Position numbers and translations under genes: made by a program
The notes under the pieces: model-generated
What the model saw: only the letters and a program-made list of their open reading frames with translations
Told to the model about the DNA's origin: nothing
The model's database searches: none
Shown: positions 43,918-52,211 of the stretch, piece by piece
Numbering within the stretch: the first letter of the stretch is position 1
Layout of the letters: every line of letters begins with the position of its first letter
Origin: Cellulosimicrobium funkei
Lineage (GTDB): Bacteria > Actinomycetota > Actinomycetes > Actinomycetales > Cellulomonadaceae
Direction: 5' to 3'
NCBI RefSeq assembly: GCF_001019615.1
Contig: NZ_JNBQ01000001.1
Coordinates: 124,001-188,000 of the forward strand
Length of the DNA stretch: 64,000 bases

Positions 43918-45036
43918 TCAGCCGCAGTCGATCCCGGCGTACGGCGTCTCGACGACGGTCGGGCCGTCGTCGGTCGCGACCGTCAGCGTGGCCGTGCCCG
44001 GCTCGACCGACGAGGCCCGCGTGCTGAACGACTGGTACGCGTTGCGGCCCGGCTGGACGTCGGCGAACGAACGCTCGCCCGCGGCGGTGCCGAGCGTGAC
44101 GTCCACGGCGTCCTCGCCGACGTTCAGCGCGCGCACGGCGAGGTGCGCCGTCCCCGCCAGGCACCGCGCGTCCACCTCGACGTGGACGGGCGGGAGCTCC
44201 CGGATCCGGACGTCGCGGTACGACACGACGTCGGGCGCGGACCCGTGCGCCTGGAGACCGACGTACCCGACGAGGCCGCGGCTGCTCGAGTCCGGGTCGA
44301 GCGGGCGGTCGGGGAACGGGACGCCGGGCAGGTTCTCGTACTCGTTGATGACGACCCCGTCCCGGATCACCGTGTAGTGCTGCCCGACGACGCGCACCTC
44401 CAGCTCGTTCCACGTGCCCTTGGCGGTGGGGCGCGCGCGGTCGAGGCCGATGTCGGCGAACCCGTAGACCGACCCGGTCTTGCGGGGGTCGTTCGACCCG
44501 CCCTCGGGGGAGTCGTTGACCTGGATCTCGTGCCCGCAGTTGACCGCGATCCACGAGAGGTTGCCCGTCTCGTTGCCGTTGAACGTCGTCGGGCACCCCT
44601 CGACGGGGCCGGACAGGTCGGGGAACCGGACCTGCACGCCGCTGTTGGCGCGCGCGTCCCCGGGCGCGTCGTCGCGGAACTGCACGACGAGCGAGAAGTC
44701 GCCGTACTGCCGGACCGGGTACCAGAGGGTGCCGAACCCGCCGCCCGCGCCCGCCCGGGAGCGGATCGTGCCGTCGTCGAGCAGGTCGAACCCGCCGTCG
44801 CCCGCGTACTCCCAGGCGTCGAACGACTCGGCGGTGCCGTCGAAGATCACGTCGTACCCGTCGTCGGGCGCGGCGGTCAGGGCCGTCGGTGCCTCGGCGG
44901 CCGTGGTCCCCGGTGCCGCGGGCACGACCGCCGCGGCCGGCGCCGCGAGGGCGACCCCGACGGCGAGCGCGGCCGCCCCTGCGAGGCGAGCGCGGTGCGC
45001 CCGGCGGAGGACGGGGGGACGGGTGGTGCTCGACAT
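43918..45036 (-). CDS. secreted DUF1080 (3-keto-disaccharide hydrolase-like) protein
   Basis: 372 residues; ATG at 45036 with GGAG five bases upstream. A signal peptide with RRAHRARLAG and a hydrophobic core ends near residue 36. The lectin-like DUF1080/PF06439 domain (about 60-280) contains DVIFDGTAESFDAWEY, SGVQVRFPDLSGPVEG, GHEIQVNDSPEGG, KGTWNELEVRVVG and VGYVGLQAHG. Residues 284-372 are a second beta-rich domain that closely resembles the C-terminus of the GH144-like enzyme. It probably binds or cleaves glycans outside the cell. It may belong to the neighbouring glucan locus, although it converges on a DUF4190 gene. Confidence 0.85.
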   Translation of the reverse strand: MSSTTRPPVLRRAHRARLAGAAALAVGVALAAPAAAVVPAAPGTTAAEAPTALTAAPDDGYDVIFDGTAESFDAWEYAGDGGFDLLDDGTIRSRAGAGGGFGTLWYPVRQYGDFSLVVQFRDDAPGDARANSGVQVRFPDLSGPVEGCPTTFNGNETGNLSWIAVNCGHEIQVNDSPEGGSNDPRKTGSVYGFADIGLDRARPTAKGTWNELEVRVVGQHYTVIRDGVVINEYENLPGVPFPDRPLDPDSSSRGLVGYVGLQAHGSAPDVVSYRDVRIRELPPVHVEVDARCLAGTAHLAVRALNVGEDAVDVTLGTAAGERSFADVQPGRNAYQSFSTRASSVEPGTATLTVATDDGPTVVETPYAGIDCG

Positions 45037-45180
45037 CGGAACTCCCTCGTTCGACGCGTGTCCCTCCACCCTCGCACGGATGCCGGGCGCTCTCCACGGC
45101 ACGGGGAGCGAGCGCGCACCCGGGGGCGCCCACCCTCCGCACCCGCGTGCGCGCGTCGGGCGCGGTGGGAGAATCGACCG

Positions 45181-45837
45181 GTGTCCGGAGCCGAGGAGCG
45201 AGTGCTGGAGTCCGCCCGGGTCGCAGCGACGCTGCGCGACGAGATCCTCGACGGGGTGCGACGCCCGGGTTCCCGGCTGGTCGAGCGGGACCTCGCGGCC
45301 GACTTCGGCGTGAGCCGGATCCCCGTGCGCGACGCGCTCAAGGCGCTCGAGGGGGAGGGGCTCGTCGTGCTGCGGCCCCACACGTGGGCCGTGGTGCGGG
45401 AGTTCTCCGACGCCGACCTCGCCGACCTCGACGAGGTCCGCGAGGTGCTGGAGCCGCTCGCGTTCCGCCTCGCGGCCCAGCGGCACGGCCCGGAGGGGCT
45501 GGACCGGCTGCGGAGCGCGCTCGCGAGCGAGCAGGAAGGGGCGCGCACCGCCGACAGCGTCGGGTCGCGCCGGTCCGCGGCCGATTTCCACGAGATCGTG
45601 ACCGACCTCGCCGACAACCAGCTCCTGCGCGACATGATGCAGGGCATCCGCAGCCGCGTGCGCTGGGCGCTGTCGCAGCACGACGACCTCGCGCACGTGA
45701 CCGAGGAGCACGCGGAGCTGTTCGAGGCGGTCGCGTCGCGGGACGGCGAGCGTGCCGCCGCCCTGGCGGAGGCGCACGTCGACAGCAGCCGGCGCCAGCG
45801 CGCGGCGCACGTCGCGGCGCTGCGCTCGGGGGGCTGA
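45181..45837 (+). CDS. GntR-family regulator, FCD subfamily
   Basis: 218 residues. The winged helix (VAATLRDEILDGVRRPGSRL, then LAADFGVSRIPVRDALKALE) is followed by an all-helical FCD ligand-binding domain (LDEVREVLEPLAFRLAA; FHEIVTDLADNQLL; VTEEHAELFEAVASRD) with the acidic/His residues that bind metal. No Shine-Dalgarno precedes the GTG at 45181; GAGAAT lies six bases upstream, so it may be leaderless. The neighbours do not reveal its target. Confidence 0.92.
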   Translation: MSGAEERVLESARVAATLRDEILDGVRRPGSRLVERDLAADFGVSRIPVRDALKALEGEGLVVLRPHTWAVVREFSDADLADLDEVREVLEPLAFRLAAQRHGPEGLDRLRSALASEQEGARTADSVGSRRSAADFHEIVTDLADNQLLRDMMQGIRSRVRWALSQHDDLAHVTEEHAELFEAVASRDGERAAALAEAHVDSSRRQRAAHVAALRSGG

Positions 45838-45875
45838 CCCGGCCTCGTCGGGACCGCGGGCTCGCCCGGGCCGGC

Positions 45876-46313
45876 TCAGACGGGGCCGGCGGTCCCGTCG
45901 TGCGACGTGGCCGGCCGGGCAGGGATCTCGGTCGCCTTCTGCCACGACCCGACCAGCCTCCCGTCGCTCGTCTCGAGCCGGAACGGCGCGAGCGGGAGGT
46001 TGCCGGCACGGCGGCGCGCGCGGAGCACGTCGATCGCGTCCTCGTCGCTGTCCGCGCCGAACGGCTCCCCGCGGCGTGCGCCGGTGGCGGTGACCACCCG
46101 GTAGCTGGTCATGCTGTCGTCGTCGTGGTGGACGTCGTCGGCGAGCGCGGCGACCTCCTTGGCGACCTCGAGGTTCGGCAGCGCGACCCAGGTGCGCCCC
46201 GGCCCGTCGAGCGTCCAGCCGTCGGTGTCGTCGCGCCGGATCACGTACTCGCGCGACGCGCTGCGGGCGCGCCAGGTCGCGTCGTCTTCGGCAGTCCAGG
46301 TGAGTGTGTTCAT
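45876..46313 (-). CDS. hypothetical protein
   Basis: 145 residues, soluble, acidic, without signal peptide or membrane helix. The sequence WTAEDDATWRARSASREYVI and WTLDGPGRTWVALPNLEVAKEVA (shown in part) suggests a small beta-rich protein. The composition and codon use look like real coding sequence, and nothing else occupies the interval. I do not recognise a family. It converges on the GntR gene; no clear ribosome-binding site precedes the ATG at 46313. Confidence 0.65.
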   Translation of the reverse strand: MNTLTWTAEDDATWRARSASREYVIRRDDTDGWTLDGPGRTWVALPNLEVAKEVAALADDVHHDDDSMTSYRVVTATGARRGEPFGADSDEDAIDVLRARRRAGNLPLAPFRLETSDGRLVGSWQKATEIPARPATSHDGTAGPV

Positions 46314-46514
46314 GAGCGCTGGTGCGGGTCGGACGGCGGTCCGGTCTCTCGTCGGTCGAGCGGTAGTTCCCCCTGTCCGCCGTCCGGTGACCCACCCGCA
46401 GCGTACGCTGCCCGCCCCGCGGGCGTGTCCACCCTGAGGAGGAGATCACCCGTCGGGCGCATCACACGGCACCGCCGTGCGACAGCTCTGTCGCCGCGCT
46501 TTCCTCACGTCCGG

Positions 46515-47789
46515 CTACCCCAGGCGTTCCTCCAGGAGGTCCGCGGCGGCGCGTGCGCCACCCAGCGACCGCAGCTCGCTCCCGAGGCGGGCGGCCGCGG
46601 CACGGTAGGCCGGGTCGGTGGCGACCTCGCGGTAGGCGTTCCGGACCGCCTCGGGCCGCGGGGTCCCGGTGCGCAGGTTCACGCCGGCGCCGTGCCAACC
46701 GACGCGCGCCGCGACCTCCGGTTTGTCGAGGTCCCCGCCCGCGACCACGAGCGGGATGTCGTGCCGCAGCGCCTGGAGGACGCCGCCGTACCCGCCGTTC
46801 GTGATCATCACCGAGGTCCGGGGCAGGAGCTCGGGGTAGGGGACCATGGGTGCGACGCGGGCGTTCGCGGGCAGCGGACCGGGCAGTGGCTCGGTCCGGT
46901 GGCCCAGCCCGACGACGACGAGCACGTCCTGGTCGGCGAGCGCCTCGAGCGTGGGCAGGATCAGGTCGCGCGGGTCGACGTTCGCGGTGCCCTGCGTGAC
47001 GTGGACGACGGGCGCGCCGGCGCGGACGACGTCGTCCCACCACGGCGGGAGCGAGCCTGGCGCGGGCGTCGTCCCGTCGTCGGTGAGGTCACCGACGAAG
47101 CGGATGTGCGGTGGCAGGTCGTCGCGCGGGTAGTCGAGGCCCGGCGAACCGGCCGCGACGACGAGGAACGGCGAGTACCACATCGTCGCGAAGGTCGCGG
47201 TGTCCGGCGCGAGCCCGACCGACCGCCGCGTGCGCTGGTAGCGCCGGGTCAGCGCGGCGGTGCCCGCCCCGGCGACGGCGCCGAGCACCGCGTCGCGCGC
47301 CCTGCCGACGACGCCGACGCCAGGGGCGAGCCCGAGGCCCGTCGGCGGGATGCCCTTGCCGGGCAGCCAGACCGCGATCGGCGAGACCGTCGCCCACGGC
47401 GACCGGAGCCGTTCGGCCGCGAGCCGGGTCCCGAGCGCCATGGGGTCGCCCGCGAGCAGGTCCCAGGGTTCGTCGTCGTGCAGCGCGAGGAGGTCCTCGG
47501 CCTGCGCGGGCGCGGTCCCGAGGAAGAGGTCCTCGAGGTTGAGGAGCACCTGGCGGAACCCCTTGCGGTCCTGCAGGCGGGGGAAGGTGGCGGCCAGGTC
47601 GCGCTCGTCGAAGTCGGGAGCCGCGACCCAGGGGACGCCGCGCGCGCCGACGTCGTCGAACATCGCGTCGTACGACCTGCCGGTGTACACGCGGACGCCG
47701 TGGCCGCGGCGGACGAGCTCGGCAGCGACCGCCCGGACCGGCCGCGCGTGCCCGGCGAAGGGCATCGCCGTCAACAGGATCGAGGCCAT
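46515..47789 (-). CDS. glycosyltransferase, GT1/MGT-like
   Basis: 424 residues, GT-B fold. The N-terminal domain starts ILLTAMPFAGHARPVRAVAA, the acceptor-side Rossmann strand with the conserved His. The C-terminal nucleotide-sugar domain holds VVHVTQGTANVDPRDLILP, VPYPELLPRTSVMITNGGYG and LVVAGGDLDKPEVAARV, the region that replaces the plant-type donor motif in bacterial UGTs such as macrolide glycosyltransferases. It transfers a sugar to a small hydrophobic acceptor; the acceptor is unknown. A CATGCT six bases before the ATG could be a -10 for a leaderless message. Confidence 0.9.
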   Translation of the reverse strand: MASILLTAMPFAGHARPVRAVAAELVRRGHGVRVYTGRSYDAMFDDVGARGVPWVAAPDFDERDLAATFPRLQDRKGFRQVLLNLEDLFLGTAPAQAEDLLALHDDEPWDLLAGDPMALGTRLAAERLRSPWATVSPIAVWLPGKGIPPTGLGLAPGVGVVGRARDAVLGAVAGAGTAALTRRYQRTRRSVGLAPDTATFATMWYSPFLVVAAGSPGLDYPRDDLPPHIRFVGDLTDDGTTPAPGSLPPWWDDVVRAGAPVVHVTQGTANVDPRDLILPTLEALADQDVLVVVGLGHRTEPLPGPLPANARVAPMVPYPELLPRTSVMITNGGYGGVLQALRHDIPLVVAGGDLDKPEVAARVGWHGAGVNLRTGTPRPEAVRNAYREVATDPAYRAAAARLGSELRSLGGARAAADLLEERLG

Positions 47790-47879
47790 GGGGCAAGCAT
47801 GACCCCTCGTCGGTGTCTCGGCCCGCGAGCGGTGACCCGCTACCCTGCACGAGCCGCCCGCGACGAGAGGACCCGCCCG

Positions 47880-49190
47880 ATGTCCCACCCCACCGACCCG
47901 TACGAGCCGGTCGACGACCACACCGTCATGCGGCCGCCGCGACGGTACGGGGAGGACGGCGGGGCGGGCCCGGGCGGGTCGGGTGCCCCGGCGCCGGGCT
48001 ACGCGAGCCCGCACGCGCAGGCGCCGTACGACACCGACCCGTACGGCACGGGAGGTCGTCGGGGCCCCGGCCGGCCCGGCGACCCGCACGCCACGCTCCC
48101 GCCCGCGGACACCGGGGCGACCTGGCCGCCCGCGGGGACGGCGCCCGGGTACGCGCCGCCGCCCCCGCCGCCCGGCGCCCCCGCGGGCCCCCACGCGCAC
48201 GGCGCCCCGTACGGTACGCCGACGGCTCCGTACGCCACCCCGTCCGGCCCCGCCTACGGCGCACCGGACGACGCGACGGTCGTGCCGGGGCCGCCTGGTC
48301 CGCCGTCGGACCCCTACGGCTTCTCCCCGTACGCGACGCCCCCCGGCCACGGCTCGCGCAAGTGGCTCGTGCCCGTCCTCGCGGGCGTGGGCGCGTTCGT
48401 CGTCGTCGCGGGCGGCCTCGGCGTGTGGCTCGCGGTGCGCGACGACGCCCCGCCCGCCCCGGAGCCGACGACAGCCGAGCAGGCGCCCGCGACGGACGCG
48501 CCGGTGGAGCCGGAGGCGACCGAGGAGCCCGAGCCGACCGAGGAGCCCGTCGACACCGACGTCACGGACGACGAGCCGTGGCTCGAGCAGCAGTACCGCG
48601 CGGGCGCGGAGATGGACCCGGAGTCGGGCCCCGCGCTCGCGCCGATGTCGTGGGACTACTTCTCCGACAACGACTACCTGGTCAACGAGGACCGCATCGC
48701 GCTCGTGGCGCGGCGGGACTTCGCGTGCGACGACCTGCCCGCGATCCCGGCGATCGAGGCGCTCGCGGGCTCGTGCCAGGCCGGGTTCGAGGCCCGCGTC
48801 GTGTCCGACGACGGCCCGACCCTCGCGCTCGACCTGGTCCTGGTGGACGTCGGGTCGGAGGAGGAGGCCGAGCGCGCGGCCGCCGCCTTCAGCGACGCGC
48901 CGGAGGGCGACCCCCTCGCGGACACCACGGGGCCCGCGCACCCGACCCTCGCCGCCGCGGTGCCGCAGCCGGGGTTCCAGGGCACGTACGCGCTGCTCGA
49001 CGACGGGGACTCGCCGGGGGTCATGCTCAACACCGGGACCGTCGTCATGCTGTACCGGCTCGGCATCGACGACGGGCTGGAGCGCGACCAGATCCTGCCC
49101 GTCGCGCAGGCCGTCGGCTTCGTCATCACGGACCACGAGCTCGCGAAGTCGTTCGGCGAGAAGAAGTGGCTGGACACGAAGGCGGGCTGA
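47880..49190 (+). CDS. single-pass membrane protein with Pro-rich cytoplasmic region
   Basis: 436 residues. Residues 1-158 are Pro/Gly/Tyr-rich and disordered, then one transmembrane helix (about 162-184, KWLVPVLAGVGAFVVVAGGL in part). An acidic Thr/Pro/Glu linker leads to a globular extracellular domain of about 210 residues with two Cys (FACDDLPAI; AGSCQAGFEA), which may pair. The pattern resembles actinobacterial sensor or stress membrane proteins of unknown role. TACCCT at about 47851 is a possible -10. It does not match a named family that I know. Confidence 0.82.
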   Translation: MSHPTDPYEPVDDHTVMRPPRRYGEDGGAGPGGSGAPAPGYASPHAQAPYDTDPYGTGGRRGPGRPGDPHATLPPADTGATWPPAGTAPGYAPPPPPPGAPAGPHAHGAPYGTPTAPYATPSGPAYGAPDDATVVPGPPGPPSDPYGFSPYATPPGHGSRKWLVPVLAGVGAFVVVAGGLGVWLAVRDDAPPAPEPTTAEQAPATDAPVEPEATEEPEPTEEPVDTDVTDDEPWLEQQYRAGAEMDPESGPALAPMSWDYFSDNDYLVNEDRIALVARRDFACDDLPAIPAIEALAGSCQAGFEARVVSDDGPTLALDLVLVDVGSEEEAERAAAAFSDAPEGDPLADTTGPAHPTLAAAVPQPGFQGTYALLDDGDSPGVMLNTGTVVMLYRLGIDDGLERDQILPVAQAVGFVITDHELAKSFGEKKWLDTKAG

Positions 49191-49211
49191 GCGCGGGTCT
49201 GCCGGGCTGGG

Positions 49212-49217
49212 TACGCT
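49212..49217 (+). promoter_or_regulatory. -10 box of the fluoride operon
   Basis: TACGCT, placing the transcription start near 49224, at the 5' edge of the riboswitch. No convincing -35. Confidence 0.5.
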
Positions 49218-49220
49218 GAG

Positions 49221-49283
49221 GGCGGTGATGGATCCCGCCAGGGCTAGCCGCCCGAACCGCCGCCAGGGCTGATGGTTCCTGTC
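49221..49283 (+). ncRNA. fluoride riboswitch (crcB motif)
   Basis: The sequence shows the conserved blocks of the crcB motif in order: GGCGGTGATGGATCCCGCC (P1 5' part), AACCGCC, and AGGGCTGATGGTTCCTG near the 3' end. The downstream operon encodes two CrcB fluoride channels, which is the expected target. An 8-bp hairpin GCGGGCAG/CTGCCCGC (49297-49316) directly before the ribosome-binding site is probably the expression platform; it has no U-run, so translational control is more likely. Confidence 0.88.
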
Positions 49284-49330
49284 TCGTCGCACGTCGGCGG
49301 GCAGGGTGCTGCCCGCGGGAAGAGGTCCGC

Positions 49331-49879
49331 ATGAGAGCCAGACCCGTGCCCCAGCCCGCGCTCGACCGCATGGTCCCGTTCGCCGGGCACCCCGTGGTCG
49401 TGGGCGTCGTGCCGGGCGGCGACCCGCTCGTCGTCCGGACGGCCGCGGCCTGGGCGGGTGCCGTCGGGTCCCGCGTGGTCGCCGCGTTCGCCGACACCTC
49501 CCGCCACGTCGTGGAGGAGCGCCCCGACGGCTCGGTGACGCACGCGCCGCTCGACCCGGACTCCGCCGACGACTCCTGGCAGGACGTCGAGGCGCGGCTG
49601 CGGACCGAGGTCGCGGAGGCGCTGCGGGGCACGGGCGTGGCATGGGACCTGCACTATCTCGCGGGCCGTCCCGACCGCGCGCTGACGCACCTCGCGCGGG
49701 CGGTCGACGCCGCGGTGATCGTCGTCGGGACGCGCGCGCCCGGGTCGACGGCGCACCTGCGCGAGCTCGTCGAGGGGTCCGTCGCCGCGCACCTCGCCCA
49801 CCATCAGCACCGGCCGGTGCTCACGGTCCCGCTCGCGGTCGTGGACTGGAAGGAGCTCCGCACGCCGTGGGAGAGGTGA
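49331..49879 (+). CDS. UspA-like protein of the fluoride operon
   Basis: 182 residues; ATG with AGAGG seven bases upstream. A single universal-stress-protein-like alpha/beta domain: PVVVGVVPGGDPLVVRTAAA at the start, AVIVVGTRAPGSTAHLRELV with the G-rich nucleotide loop, and SVAAHLAHHQHRPVLTVPL at the end. It is the first gene after the fluoride riboswitch and overlaps the crcB start, so it is made under fluoride stress. Whether it binds ATP or acts on the channels is unknown. Confidence 0.88.
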   Translation: MRARPVPQPALDRMVPFAGHPVVVGVVPGGDPLVVRTAAAWAGAVGSRVVAAFADTSRHVVEERPDGSVTHAPLDPDSADDSWQDVEARLRTEVAEALRGTGVAWDLHYLAGRPDRALTHLARAVDAAVIVVGTRAPGSTAHLRELVEGSVAAHLAHHQHRPVLTVPLAVVDWKELRTPWER

Positions 49880-50313
49880 GACGACGGACGCCGCTCCTCG
49901 CGCTCGCGGGGCTCGTCGCGCTGGGGGGAGCGGTCGGCACGACGGCGCGCGCGCTCCTCGAGCAGGCGTTCGCCCCCGTGCCCGGGTCGTGGCCGTGGAC
50001 GACGTTCTGGATCAACCTCGCCGGGTCGTTCGTGCTCGGCGCGCTGCTCGAGACGCTGCTCCGCTCGGGTCCCGACGCCGGATGGCGGCGGGGCGTGCGG
50101 CTCGGCTGCGGGACGGGCGTCCTCGGCGGGTTCACGACGTACTCGACGTTCGCCGTCGAGGTCGAGCGGCTGGCGAGCGGGGGCCACGCCGCCCTCGGCG
50201 CGGCGTACGCGCTGGGGAGCGTCGTGCTCGGCGTCGCGGCCGCGGTGGCCGGCATCGCGCTCGCCGCCGCGGTCCGACGGCGCCTGGTCGCCCGGGGCGG
50301 TGGGGCGCGGTGA
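49876..50313 (+). CDS. crcB: fluoride channel CrcB/FluC, first subunit
   Basis: 145 residues from the GTG at 49876, which overlaps the preceding stop (GTGA); a GTG at 49867 is an alternative. Four membrane helices. Family motifs present: GGAVGTTARALLE, FWINLAGSFVLGALLE (the Asn of the fluoride path) and GTGVLGGFTTYSTFAVE with the central sodium-site and Phe-box residues. Paired CrcB genes often form heterodimeric dual-topology channels; this copy has a basic N-terminus. Confidence 0.93.
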   Translation: MRRRTPLLALAGLVALGGAVGTTARALLEQAFAPVPGSWPWTTFWINLAGSFVLGALLETLLRSGPDAGWRRGVRLGCGTGVLGGFTTYSTFAVEVERLASGGHAALGAAYALGSVVLGVAAAVAGIALAAAVRRRLVARGGGAR

Positions 50314-50687
50314 CGGGCGTCCCCGAGCTGGCGCTCGTCGCCCTCGCCGGTGGGCTCGGCGCGGCGTCGCGGTTCCTGCTGGACACGCTCGTGGCCCGGC
50401 ACAACCGGTGGTCGACGCCGCTCGGCACGGTCGCCGTGAACGTCACCGCGTGCTTCCTCCTGGGGCTGCTCACGGGCTGGGGAGCGACGCACCCGGGGTA
50501 CGGCGACGCCGCGGCGGTGCTCGGGGTCGGCTTCCTGGGCGGCTACTCGACGTTCTCGACGGCGTCGGTCGAGGGCGCGCGCCTGCTCCTCGTGGGCCGC
50601 GGCGCCGTCGCGCTGGCGCACGCGCTCGGGATGCTCGTCGTGTGCCTCGCGGCCGCGGCGGCGGGGATCGCGGCCGGGAGTGCATGA
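50310..50687 (+). CDS. crcB: fluoride channel CrcB/FluC, second subunit
   Basis: 125 residues; GTG overlapping the stop of the first crcB by four bases. Four helices with GGLGAASRFLLDTLVA, VAVNVTACFLLGLLTG and GVGFLGGYSTFSTASVE, the same motifs as the first copy. The two are probably inserted in opposite orientation to make an antiparallel dimer. It ends the operon; no terminator was recognised before the ArsR operators at 50710. Confidence 0.93.
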   Translation: MTGVPELALVALAGGLGAASRFLLDTLVARHNRWSTPLGTVAVNVTACFLLGLLTGWGATHPGYGDAAAVLGVGFLGGYSTFSTASVEGARLLLVGRGAVALAHALGMLVVCLAAAAAGIAAGSA

Positions 50688-50709
50688 GCGAGCGCGCTCT
50701 CGACACGAC

Positions 50710-50758
50710 GCAACCGAGGGGTTGCGCTGACGGGATCCATGTGCAACTCTGAAGTTGC
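50710..50758. promoter_or_regulatory. two GCAAC-N6-GTTGC operators
   Basis: GCAAC at 50710-50714 with GTTGC at 50721-50725, and GCAAC at 50743-50747 with GTTGC at 50754-50758. The centres are 33 bp apart (three helical turns). They precede the SRPBCC-ArsR operon, so they are probably the sites of its own ArsR repressor. Confidence 0.75.
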
Positions 50759-50792
50759 AGACAGACGTTCTTCGCAGCGGAGAGGAAGCACC

Positions 50793-51278
50793 ATGACCAC
50801 CACCAACGAGCCGGCCGTCGTCGACCGCGAGGCGTACACCGTGTCCCGGACCGTGACCATCGACGCCCCGGCGGCACGCGTCTGGGCGGCGCTCACCCAG
50901 GAGGACCTCATCAGCGGCTGGTTCGGCCAGCGGACCGAGCTCCCGGACCTGCGCGTCGGCGGCGAGGGCGTGTTCAGCTGGCCGGACGCGCCCGACGTCC
51001 AGGTGCGCATCGAGGAGTACGACCCCACGACGGCGTTCGCCTTCCGGTGGGGGACCCCGGTGGGGCAGGTCATGGACGAGACCAGCTCGACCGTCGCGCG
51101 CTTCACGCTCGAGCCCCAGGGGCCGACGACCGTCCTGCGCGTCGTCGAGACCGGGTTCGACCTCGTCGCCGACCCCGACGGACTGCTCGAGAGCCACCAG
51201 CAGGGGTGGACGAGCGAGCTCGACGAGCTCGTCGATCTCCTCGAGGGGGCGCTCGCGGCCGAGGGCGGTCGCGCGTGA
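50793..51278 (+). CDS. SRPBCC (AHSA1-type) protein
   Basis: 161 residues; ATG with AGGAAG five bases upstream. A single START/SRPBCC domain: TVSRTVTIDAPAARVWAALT, then LISGWFGQRTELPDLRVGG, FTLEPQGPTTVLRVVETGF and the C-terminal helix LVDLLEGALAAEG. These proteins bind small hydrophobic ligands. It is coupled to arsR by a GTGA overlap; AHSA1-ArsR pairs are common and usually autoregulated, but the ligand is unknown. Confidence 0.92.
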   Translation: MTTTNEPAVVDREAYTVSRTVTIDAPAARVWAALTQEDLISGWFGQRTELPDLRVGGEGVFSWPDAPDVQVRIEEYDPTTAFAFRWGTPVGQVMDETSSTVARFTLEPQGPTTVLRVVETGFDLVADPDGLLESHQQGWTSELDELVDLLEGALAAEGGRA

Positions 51279-51595
51279 CCGCACCCGCGACGGAGCTCGC
51301 CCCCGTGTTCTCCGCGCTCGCGGACGACACGCGATGGCGGATCCTCCAGGAGCTCGGCAGCGCGGACCTCTCGGCGTCCGCGCTCGCCGAGCGCCTGCCG
51401 GTGAGCCGCCAGGCCATCGCGAAGCACCTGGGGGTGCTCGCGGAGGTGGGGCTCGTGGAGTCCGTCCGCGTGGGCCGCGAGGTCCGCTACCGCGCCGTCG
51501 GCGCCCGGCTGGGCGAGACCGCGCGCGCCCTCGAGGCCATCGGCGCGGCCTGGGACCGCCGGCTCGCGGCGATCAAGCGCATCGCGGAGTCGTAG
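51275..51595 (+). CDS. ArsR-family transcriptional repressor
   Basis: 106 residues from GTG overlapping the SRPBCC stop. The winged helix reads VFSALADDTRWRILQELG, LSASALAERLPVSRQAIAKH, LGVLAEVGLVESVRVGREVRY. No metal-binding Cys set is present (no cysteine at all), so it belongs to the non-metal-sensing ArsR group found with SRPBCC partners. The two GCAAC-N6-GTTGC palindromes upstream are its likely targets. Confidence 0.93.
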   Translation: MTAPATELAPVFSALADDTRWRILQELGSADLSASALAERLPVSRQAIAKHLGVLAEVGLVESVRVGREVRYRAVGARLGETARALEAIGAAWDRRLAAIKRIAES

Positions 51596-51605
51596 CGGTC
51601 GTCGG

Positions 51606-52211
51606 TCAGGAGCCGGGGGCCGGGACCGGGTGCGCCTCGAGCGCCGTCGCGACGGCGTGCAGTTTGTGCGCCATGAGGCGGCCCGTCTCCCGGGCCCACT
51701 CGTGGCCGTGCCCCGTCTGCACGTAGTCGGGGCCCGGTCCGGGGCCCTGGTTCCAGTAGGTCCAGGCCTGGCCGGGGATCGTGTACCCGATGTCGGCCAG
51801 GGCGCCGCTGACCTCCGAGATGACGTGGTGCGCGCCGTCCTCGTTGCCCGTGACCACCACGCCCGCCACCCGGTTGTAGGCGACGGGGACACCGTCGGGG
51901 CCTTCCTCGGAGATCATCGCGTCCATGCGCTCGAGCATGCGCTGCGCGAGCGACGCCGGGCGCCCGAGCCACGTCGGCGTGAGCACCACGAGGATCTGCG
52001 CGTCCAGCAGCCGCTCGTGCACGCTCGGCCACCCGTCTCCCTCGCCGACGTCGGTGACGACGCCCGGTGGGACGTCGAGGTCGACGAGCTGGACGTGCTC
52101 GACCTCGACGCCGCGGTCCTGGAGCGCGTCGGCGACCACGCGCCCGAGCGCCTCGGTGTTGGACGGTTCCGGGGACTTCTTGAGCGTGCAGCTCACGAAC
52201 AGCGCCTTCAT
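51606..52211 (-). CDS. flavodoxin-fold NAD(P)H-dependent oxidoreductase
   Basis: 201 residues. MKALFVSCTLKKSPEPSNTE is the FMN phosphate-binding strand-loop; LVVLTPTWLGRPASLAQRMLERMD and VVVTGNEDGAHHVISEVSGAL (shown in part) form the flavin site and dimer region. This resembles NADPH-dependent FMN reductases/WrbA-like proteins. The physiological acceptor is unknown. The ATG at 52211 overlaps the stop of the small lipoprotein frame upstream. Confidence 0.88.
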   Translation of the reverse strand: MKALFVSCTLKKSPEPSNTEALGRVVADALQDRGVEVEHVQLVDLDVPPGVVTDVGEGDGWPSVHERLLDAQILVVLTPTWLGRPASLAQRMLERMDAMISEEGPDGVPVAYNRVAGVVVTGNEDGAHHVISEVSGALADIGYTIPGQAWTYWNQGPGPGPDYVQTGHGHEWARETGRLMAHKLHAVATALEAHPVPAPGS

